Shown here one piece after another: positions 7,077-12,079 of a stretch of 13,148 nucleotides of DNA. This DNA comes from RYN-433 sp036558265 (GTDB taxonomy: Bacteria; Planctomycetota; Phycisphaerae; Tepidisphaerales; Tepidisphaeraceae). Below the pieces are notes generated by a model. That model did no database searches. It saw nothing but the letters and a program-made list of their open reading frames with translations, and had not been told where the DNA came from. A program made the position numbers and the translations under genes. Each line of letters opens with the position of its first letter. Position 1 is the first letter of the stretch. The stretch spans positions 1 through 13,148 of the forward strand of contig DATBFY010000528.1 of NCBI GenBank assembly GCA_036558265.1. Direction: 5' to 3'.

Positions 7077-7082
7077 AAGCGT

Positions 7083-7125
7083 GGTCGCGCGCCCCCAGCG
7101 CGCGACCTCCGCGCGGCGCGCCGCG
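7083..7125 (+). promoter_or_regulatory. Two adjacent GC-rich hairpins in the predicted TPR-gene leader
   Basis: GGTCGCGCGC (7083-7092) pairs perfectly with GCGCGCGACC (7098-7107) around a CCCCA loop. Five bases on, CGCGGCGCGCCGCG (7112-7125) is a perfect 14-bp palindrome. Both lie between the candidate -10 box and the ATG at 7159, so the mRNA would begin with a very stable structure. Their presence argues against the alternative GTG start at 7081. Confidence 0.5.
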
Positions 7126-7158
7126 GGCGTGTGTCTTGCGGCAAAACGGACCACCGCC

Positions 7159-8550
7159 ATGAACGACTGGTACGACGCCGAGCAACAGGTCGAAAAGGCC
7201 CAGGAGCTCTTCGAGCAGCAGAAGTGGCCCGAGGCGTTGGAGTTGCTGCGCGCCGCCGTCGCCATTAACCCTTATAACCCTGCCTGGCAGTTCAATATCG
7301 GGCTTACGCTCGACGAGATGGAACGCTTCGGCGAGGCGATCGAGGCGTACGAGCAGGCGCTGATCCTCCAGCCGGATGACCTGGAGTCGCTCAACCACCT
7401 GGGGATCGACCTGAGCCGGGTCGGGCGGTTCTCGGACGCGATCAAGACGTTCGAGAGGATCGAGCAGATCGATTCCACCTACGAGCCGTCCTACTGCAAC
7501 CGGATCGGGGCGTACAGCGAGCTTGGCGAGCACGAGCGGGCCGAGGAGATGTTCTACCTCGCCCGGCTGTACAAGGAGCAGTGCCCGGATTGCTTCTACG
7601 CGATGGGGTGCAGCCTGCAGTCGCGCGGGCTTTACGACAAGGCGATCTACTGCTGGCAGAAGACGATCGATCTGGACGATCAGCACCCGGACGTCCACCT
7701 GCGGCTGGCGGAGGCGTACTGGAGCAAGGGGGAACTGGAGAAGGCCCGGCAACATTACCTGCGCGAGCTGCGGCAGAATCCGGGAGACACCGACACGCTG
7801 CTGGACCTGGGCGAACTGCTGCTGGAGATGGATCACCTGGACGAGGCGGGGGAGAAGTTCCGCCGCGCGATCGAGCTGGCGCCGGATCATCCGGCGGGGT
7901 ACTTCTGCCACGGGCGGTGGCTTGAGGAGGCCGAGCGCTATCCCGAGGCCGTGGAAGCGCTGACGCGGACGCTGGCGCTGGATCCGACGTATCCCGGCGC
8001 GCACCTGTCGCTGGGACGGATCCATTTTCGGCTGGGCGAGCGTGACGAGGCGCGGCTTCACCTCCGCAAGGAACTGCTGCTGCGCCCCGAAGACCCGCGG
8101 ATCCTGCTGGACCTGGCGAACCTGCTGATGGACAGCGGCGAGACGCGCGCCGCCGTCGCCTGTCTCAAGCGTATGACGCAGGTCGAGCCGGAGAACGCCG
8201 ACGCCTGGCAGAACCTGGCGGTGGCGCTGTTCCTCCGCAATCGCTTCGAGGAGGGGATCGGCGCCTGCGACGAGGCGCTGCGGGTGGATCCGACTCACGT
8301 GATGGCGTTGTTCAACCTCGCGTTGGCGCTGGAACGACTCCGCAAGTACGATGAGGCGCTGGGCGCGATCCGCCGGGCGCTGGCGATCGAGCCGGGGGAC
8401 GTGTCGCTCCAGAAGCTGGAATTCCGCGTGCGACTGTTGAAGCTGCGATCGCAGGCCTTGCAGGCGCTGCGATCGCTGTGGCCGTTCGGACGCGGGGGCA
8501 AGGGCGATGACCGTGGCGGCCCGGGGACGCTGCCGGGGAATCTTGCCTGA
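7159..8550 (+). CDS. Tetratricopeptide-repeat (TPR) protein, probably cytoplasmic
   Basis: This 463-residue protein is almost entirely TPR units, about eleven or twelve of 34 residues each. Examples are WQFNIGLTLDEMERFGEAIEAYEQAL, SLNHLGIDLSRVGRFSDAIKTFERI, DVHLRLAEAYWSKGELEKARQHY, AHLSLGRIHFRLGERDEARLHL and ALFNLALALERLRKYDEALGAIRRAL. TPR arrays bind proteins, and no catalytic domain is attached. There is no signal peptide or membrane helix with the chosen ATG start (MNDWYDAEQQVEKAQ). The frame is open to a GTG at 7081, but that would add 26 arginine/alanine-rich residues and run through the leader hairpins. No Shine-Dalgarno is visible. The fourth and fifth repeats carry several cysteines (C142, C145, C151, C165, plus C113). 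The tail after residue 425 is basic and Gly-rich. It is divergent from the HEAT gene and convergent with the phosphatase gene. Confidence 0.9.
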   Translation: MNDWYDAEQQVEKAQELFEQQKWPEALELLRAAVAINPYNPAWQFNIGLTLDEMERFGEAIEAYEQALILQPDDLESLNHLGIDLSRVGRFSDAIKTFERIEQIDSTYEPSYCNRIGAYSELGEHERAEEMFYLARLYKEQCPDCFYAMGCSLQSRGLYDKAIYCWQKTIDLDDQHPDVHLRLAEAYWSKGELEKARQHYLRELRQNPGDTDTLLDLGELLLEMDHLDEAGEKFRRAIELAPDHPAGYFCHGRWLEEAERYPEAVEALTRTLALDPTYPGAHLSLGRIHFRLGERDEARLHLRKELLLRPEDPRILLDLANLLMDSGETRAAVACLKRMTQVEPENADAWQNLAVALFLRNRFEEGIGACDEALRVDPTHVMALFNLALALERLRKYDEALGAIRRALAIEPGDVSLQKLEFRVRLLKLRSQALQALRSLWPFGRGGKGDDRGGPGTLPGNLA

Positions 8551-8585
8551 TGCAAGTCTCGCGCGTGTGAGATCGCGCGGGGGCG

Positions 8586-8603
8586 CGGCCCGCGAGCGGG
8601 CCG
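8586..8603. terminator. GC hairpin between convergent TPR and phosphatase genes
   Basis: CGGCCCGC (8586-8593) and GCGGGCCG (8596-8603) form a perfect stem, realistically 7 bp around CGAG. It lies 35 bases after the TPR stop and 38 before the end of the phosphatase gene. No T-tract follows on either strand, so it is at best a hairpin that blocks read-through or protects 3' ends. Confidence 0.45.
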
Positions 8604-8641
8604 GCTAGTCTAAACCTGAGTTACGGGAAGTTTCCGGCGTC

Positions 8642-10387
8642 TCACCCCATCTTCGTCACGATCATGGTCACGTCGTCGGTCGGCTTGGAGAGCCCGACGA
8701 AGCGGCGGAGGTCCCAGAGGATTGCCTGGGCGACGGTCTCGGCCCGGTCGGCGTTCTTGAACGCCTCGATCAACCTCTGCTTGCCGTAGCGCCTGGATTC
8801 GAAGTTGGCTGCATCGGTCAAACCGTCCGTGTAGAGGAGCAGCACATCATCCGTCTTCAGGTCGATTACCGACTGCTTGTACGCCTCGTCGGGGTTGACG
8901 CCCAGGACCATGTTGTCGCTCGCCAGCTCGGTGATCTTGCCGTTGCGCAGCAGGAGGCCGGGCGGGTGGCCGGCGTTGCAGTAGGTTAGCCGGCGGTTGC
9001 GGGCGTCCAGCACGCCGTAGAACAGCGTGACGAATTCTTCGGGCTTGGTGTCGCGGCAGAGCATCTGGTTGACGCGGCGGATGACCTCGTAGAGGTAGTA
9101 GACGTTGTCCACGTACGCCCGCAGCGCGGCGCGCACGCTGGCCATGATCAGGCTCGCCGGGACGCCCTTGCCCGAGACGTCGGCGACGACCAGTCCCAGG
9201 TTGTCATCCGGCAGGGGGATGAAGTCGTAAAAATCGCCGCCCAGCGTGTAGCAGGGGACGTAGACCGCGGCGAACTCGGCGCCCGGCAGCGTGGTCGGTG
9301 GCGTGCGCGGAATCATTCGCTGCTGCACGTCGGCGGCGAGCTTGACCTGCTTCTCGATCTCCTCGGCTTCGAGCGTCTCGGCGAGCAGGCGGGCGTTCTC
9401 GATCGCCGCCGCGGCCTGGGCGGCGACGGCCTTGAGCAGGTCCGTCTGGAAGGGCGAGAAGTGCCGCTCTTCGCTCGTATACACGCGCAGAACACCGATG
9501 GGCTTGCCCTTGTAGCGCATCCCCGCCGACAGCATCGACACGTTCCCCTCCCGCGCCGATTCCTGTGGATACTGCACGCGCGGGTCGGTGGCCATGTTCC
9601 GCACGTACTCGTGGCCGCGCGAGGACAGCGCCACGCGGTCGATCTCCGCCGTGCTCAGGCGGATGCGGCCCTTGTTCAAATACTCGGGCGACAGGTTGTG
9701 CACCGCCGCGATCACCAGTTCGTCCTTTTCCACATCCACCAGGCGGATCGAGCTGGCCTTGCACTGCATCACGTCGCAGACGACCTCCGCCGTCTTGTTG
9801 AGCACCTTGGTCAGGTCCCGCGCCTCGGCGAGCATCGTCGTTACGTTGTAGACCGCCGTCAGCTCGTTGATGCGCTGGCGGAGCTGGAACTCCTGGAAGC
9901 AGAGGCGCGCGATCGCGTTCGCCAGGAGAAACAGGAACTGGATCGCCGCCGGACGCGACTGCTTGGCGCGCAGAAGACCCGTCGCCAGCGCGCGGAGCTG
10001 CCGCACGTCGATGCCGGCCTTGGCGGCGAGCTGATTAAGCTTGAGGTCGTCGATGCCCGCCAAGGCGCCGTTGGCGGTCATGCGGATCGTCCCCAGGCGC
10101 TGATTGTTGACGATGATCGGCGCGACATATTCGGCGCCGGCGCGCTGCGGGCCTTCGGCGGCGGCGGGCGCGGCGTCCGGGGGCTGGCTTTCCTCGTCCG
10201 CCGCCAACGCGTTCTGGCGCCGCAGGAACTCCTTGGTCGGTGTGGGCTGGGTCAGCAGGTTGCCGTCGGCGTCGGTAATGGTGGCCTTGACGTTGGCGAC
10301 GGCGGCGAAGGAATCCTGGATCTCCTGCAGCGTGGGAAGATCCATGAAATCGGTGAGGCGGAGCTTGTCGGGGTCGATTGACATCAT
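8642..10387 (-). CDS. SpoIIE/RsbU-type serine phosphatase with PocR-like and GAF sensory domains
   Basis: This 581-residue protein is a metal-dependent PP2C-family phosphatase. In known systems such enzymes dephosphorylate STAS-domain anti-sigma antagonists. Residues 9-103 resemble a PocR-type sensory domain (LRLTDFMDLPTLQEIQDSF, ITDADGNLLTQP, then YVAPIIVNNQRLGTIRM), with an Ala/Pro/Glu-rich insert where the usual cysteines would be. A GAF domain spans about 175-325 and is followed by a linking helix (EAEEIEKQVKLAADVQQRM). The SpoIIE phosphatase domain runs from about 360 to the end, with metal-binding GGDFYD (383-388), DVSGKGVPA (403-411), NAGHPP (471-476), YTDGLTDA (519-526) and TDDVTMIV (570-577). 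All key acidic residues are present. The start at 10387 is chosen because homology begins there; the frame is open to a GTG at 10486. No signal peptide is seen, so it is cytoplasmic. No STAS or anti-sigma gene is nearby. Confidence 0.9.
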   Translation of the reverse strand: MMSIDPDKLRLTDFMDLPTLQEIQDSFAAVANVKATITDADGNLLTQPTPTKEFLRRQNALAADEESQPPDAAPAAAEGPQRAGAEYVAPIIVNNQRLGTIRMTANGALAGIDDLKLNQLAAKAGIDVRQLRALATGLLRAKQSRPAAIQFLFLLANAIARLCFQEFQLRQRINELTAVYNVTTMLAEARDLTKVLNKTAEVVCDVMQCKASSIRLVDVEKDELVIAAVHNLSPEYLNKGRIRLSTAEIDRVALSSRGHEYVRNMATDPRVQYPQESAREGNVSMLSAGMRYKGKPIGVLRVYTSEERHFSPFQTDLLKAVAAQAAAAIENARLLAETLEAEEIEKQVKLAADVQQRMIPRTPPTTLPGAEFAAVYVPCYTLGGDFYDFIPLPDDNLGLVVADVSGKGVPASLIMASVRAALRAYVDNVYYLYEVIRRVNQMLCRDTKPEEFVTLFYGVLDARNRRLTYCNAGHPPGLLLRNGKITELASDNMVLGVNPDEAYKQSVIDLKTDDVLLLYTDGLTDAANFESRRYGKQRLIEAFKNADRAETVAQAILWDLRRFVGLSKPTDDVTMIVTKMG

Positions 10388-10527
10388 CGGCCACGGGCTG
10401 CGCGGCGTGGTCTGGGGCACGACAGGCGAAAACTGCGGGTAAGAATCCCTCCCGACACGGCGGCCCGAGACGACATTGTAGGGCACCGGCTTGGAGGGTC
10501 AAAGGACGAGGGATGAAACACAAATCT

Positions 10528-10588
10528 CGTAGCACGGGCGCCCCGCCCGTGTCTTCAGAATTCTCACGGACGAGGCGCCCGTGCTACG
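10528..10588. repeat. REPIN-like element: two inverted REP hairpins with GTAG ends
   Basis: The outer arms CGTAGCACGGGCGCC (10528-10542) and GGCGCCCGTGCTACG (10574-10588) are perfect 15-bp inverted repeats. Inside, the left half is itself a hairpin, CACGGGCG (10533-10540) with CGCCCGTG (10544-10551). The right half is CACGGACG (10565-10572) with CGCCCGTG (10576-10583), with one mismatch. GTAG (10529-10532) flanks the left hairpin and CTAC (10584-10587) mirrors it. This is the known layout of REP doublets (REPINs) mobilised by RAYT transposases. No RAYT gene is in the window. It lies between the divergent phosphatase and hydrolase genes. Confidence 0.75.
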
Positions 10589-10653
10589 GGCAGTTCGTCA
10601 TTTCGACATTGCCGTGGAAGAACGCGCGTTAAATAATGAGTCGCGGTCGTATC

Positions 10654-10658
10654 GGAGA
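10654..10658 (+). promoter_or_regulatory. Ribosome binding site GGAGA deciding the hydrolase start
   Basis: GGAGA lies 7 bases before the ATG at 10666. The in-frame ATG at 10636 has no such site and would add ten residues (MSRGRIGDRI) not expected in the family. Confidence 0.6.
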
Positions 10659-10665
10659 CCGCATC

Positions 10666-11451
10666 ATGCCCACCGCCAACATCAACGGCGTCACGATTCA
10701 CTACATCGAGAAGGGCGATCCCAACGCCCCGCCGATCGTCCTGCTCCACGGCTTCCCGTTGAGCGCCGACATGTGGGTCGCCCAGATCGAGGCCCTCTCG
10801 CCGCGCCATCGCGTGATCGCGCCCGATTTTCGCGGCTTTGGCCGCTCGGGACCGACCGGCCCCTTCTCCATCGAGCAACTGGCCGACGACGTCCACGCCT
10901 TGATCGGTCAACTCAAGCTCGGCAAGGTCATCCTCGCCGCCCTGTCCATGGGCGGTTACGTCGCGCTGGCGTACGTGAAGAAGTATCAGGGCACGCTCGC
11001 GTCCCTGATCCTGATCGACACCAAGGCCGAGGGCGACTCCGCCGACGGCCGTGCCAACCGCGACCGCCTGATCGCCACCGCGCGCGAGCATGGCGCCAAG
11101 GCGATCGGCGACGCGATGCTCCCCAAGCTGATCCCCGAGTCCGCCGCCAAGAGCCGCCCCCAACTCGTCCGCGACCTGCGCGCCATGACCGACACGACCG
11201 ACCCGCAAACCCTCGCCCACGCCCTGGCCGCCATGCGCGACCGCCCCGATCAGACCGCGAGCTTGGCGAGCATCGCCGTCCCCACCCTGATCCTCGTCGG
11301 CGACCAGGACGCGATCACCCCGCCCGACGTCGCCCGCGCCATGCACGAGAAAATTCCCCGGTCGCAGCTTAAGGTCATTGCCGGCTCCGGCCACATGTCC
11401 CCGATGGAGCAACCCGCCCAGGTCAACGTCGCGATCGAGCAGTTCTTGTAG
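10666..11451 (+). CDS. Alpha/beta-fold hydrolase
   Basis: This 261-residue cytoplasmic enzyme is the usual length for single-domain alpha/beta hydrolases resembling 3-oxoadipate enol-lactonase and related esterases. The oxyanion-hole HG lies in IVLLHGFPLSADMW. The nucleophile is S94 in AALSMGGYVAL, the acid is D215 in VGDQDAITPP, and the base is H243 in GSGHMSPMEQP, so the triad is complete. The nucleophile elbow reads A-L-S-M-G instead of the common G-x-S-x-G. The DFRGFGRSG segment after the second strand is also typical. The substrate cannot be told: esters, lactones or C-C bond substrates are possible, and neighbours give no pathway hint. The gene appears to be transcribed alone, divergent from the phosphatase with the REPIN-like element between them. 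Confidence 0.9.
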   Translation: MPTANINGVTIHYIEKGDPNAPPIVLLHGFPLSADMWVAQIEALSPRHRVIAPDFRGFGRSGPTGPFSIEQLADDVHALIGQLKLGKVILAALSMGGYVALAYVKKYQGTLASLILIDTKAEGDSADGRANRDRLIATAREHGAKAIGDAMLPKLIPESAAKSRPQLVRDLRAMTDTTDPQTLAHALAAMRDRPDQTASLASIAVPTLILVGDQDAITPPDVARAMHEKIPRSQLKVIAGSGHMSPMEQPAQVNVAIEQFL

Positions 11452-11468
11452 GTTCCGCTCTGCGGAAC
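11452..11468 (+). terminator. Hairpin directly after the hydrolase stop codon
   Basis: GTTCCGC (11452-11458) and GCGGAAC (11462-11468) form a perfect 7-bp stem with a TCT loop, starting at the base after the TAG stop. It is followed by ATCCTTTG rather than a T-run. It lies between convergent genes and is a plausible weak terminator or 3' protective hairpin. Confidence 0.45.
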
Positions 11469-11497
11469 ATCCTTTGCGAGGGAACATCCTTTGCGAG
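11464..11497. repeat. Tandem 17-bp direct repeat, two copies
   Basis: GGAACATCCTTTGCGAG occurs twice back to back (11464-11480 and 11481-11497) with no mismatch. The first copy overlaps the right arm of the hairpin after the hydrolase gene. It looks like a recent slippage or duplication in the 67-base spacer between convergent genes. A second small repeat, ACTCAATG, occurs at 11507-11514 and 11517-11524, overlapping the response regulator stop. Confidence 0.85.
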
Positions 11498-11518
11498 CGC
11501 GCGACAACTCAATGCTAC

Positions 11519-11914
11519 TCAATGTGGCACGTACTGCGTGTACTGCTTCACGTGACTCATCATCTCGTGCACCGAGAACGCCGCCTTCACCAGGTATGCC
11601 TTGGCCCCCAGTTGCTCCGCCCGATGCACCGCGTGAGTGTCCGACACGGCCGTCAGCATGATGACCGGCGTGTCCCGCCAGCGCGGGTCGGCGTGCAGGC
11701 GCTCGAGCAAATCCAGGCCGTCGATGTCGGGCATCTTGACGTCCAGCAGGATCAGGTCCGGCGGCTGGTGGCCCGGGTCGCGGCTGTGCTCCAGGACGTC
11801 CAGCGCCTCGTGCCCGCTGCCGGCGGTCAGCGTGCGATACCCCTCGCGCCGCAGGAGGCGCGCCAGCACGTCCCGCATGACGTCCACGTCGTCTACCACC
11901 ATGACCGTCGGCAT
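11519..11914 (-). CDS. Single-domain CheY-like response regulator
   Basis: This 131-residue receiver domain has no output domain. The acidic pair D8-D9 is in TVMVVDDVDVMRD. The phosphoacceptor is D58 in LILLDVKMPDIDG. The signalling residues T88 (VIMLTAVSD), Y107 and K110 (KAYLVKAAF) are all present, so it should be phosphorylatable. The start at 11914 is supported by AAGGAG on the minus strand with 9-base spacing; the frame is open upstream to 11962 without support. A receiver without an output domain acts through protein contact, as in CheY, Spo0F or DivK. No histidine kinase is in the window, so the donor and target are unknown. It is downstream of, and on the same strand as, the efflux protein gene, 165 bases away, so probably separately transcribed. 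It is convergent with the hydrolase gene. Confidence 0.93.
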   Translation of the reverse strand: MPTVMVVDDVDVMRDVLARLLRREGYRTLTAGSGHEALDVLEHSRDPGHQPPDLILLDVKMPDIDGLDLLERLHADPRWRDTPVIMLTAVSDTHAVHRAEQLGAKAYLVKAAFSVHEMMSHVKQYTQYVPH

Positions 11915-11923
11915 TCGGCACGA

Positions 11924-11929
11924 CTCCTT
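11924..11929 (-). promoter_or_regulatory. Ribosome binding site AAGGAG deciding the response regulator start
   Basis: On the minus strand AAGGAG is followed by 9 bases and then the ATG at 11914-11912. It is one of the few near-consensus sites in the window. Confidence 0.7.
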
Positions 11930-11962
11930 TTCCCGGGGGCTGGGAGCGGCCCATTCTGCCAA

Positions 11963-12000
11963 ACCCCCGCGGGGGTCGGATACGGAAAAATCAGGATTTT
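11963..12000. promoter_or_regulatory. Two palindromes between efflux gene end and response regulator start
   Basis: ACCCCCGCGGGGGT (11963-11976) is a perfect 14-bp palindrome. AAAATC-AG-GATTTT (11987-12000) is a 6-bp inverted repeat in an AT-rich patch. Read on the minus strand, the AT-rich dyad comes first and the GC palindrome, followed by TTT, comes second, about 50 bases before the response regulator start. The pair could end efflux-gene transcription, or be the promoter/operator region of the regulator gene. The sequence does not decide. Confidence 0.35.
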
Positions 12001-12079
12001 CGCAAACCTTTTTACGCGCAAAAGATGAGCAGCAGGAACGCGCAAATCACGGCGTTGCCGCCATCCGCAATACTCGCAT

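Larger units (their letters stand above)
6709..7158. other. 450-base divergent intergenic region between HEAT and TPR genes
   Basis: No convincing gene is present. The region holds GTTAACGGAT twice (6734-6743 and 6944-6953, direct). It also holds GCCCGATTGC at 6811-6820 with its inverted copy GCAATCGGGC at 6957-6966. In addition there is an 8+8 bp dyad, a candidate promoter and two GC hairpins, listed separately. The small open frames across this stretch are arginine-rich and have no ribosome binding site. Two divergent promoters are expected; only the one toward the TPR gene can be guessed. Confidence 0.6.

Noticed and set aside
6593..7078. Several small open frames in the HEAT/TPR spacer
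   Set aside because: They are Arg/Pro-rich, lack ribosome binding sites, and overlap each other on both strands; none resembles a protein.
7075..8298. 407-codon open frame on - opposite the TPR gene
   Set aside because: It is a shadow of the TPR array; the TPR consensus on + is unambiguous.
9461..10381. 306-codon open frame on + opposite the phosphatase gene
   Set aside because: It is Arg/His/Gly-rich antisense with no domain, while GAF and SpoIIE motifs lie on -.
10564..11487. 307-codon open frame on - opposite the hydrolase gene
   Set aside because: It is antisense to a complete Ser-Asp-His hydrolase and reads into the REPIN-like element.
11464..11497. Possible start of a CRISPR array or an attachment site at the 17-bp repeat
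   Set aside because: The two copies are directly adjacent with no spacer, there are only two, and no cas or integrase gene is near.
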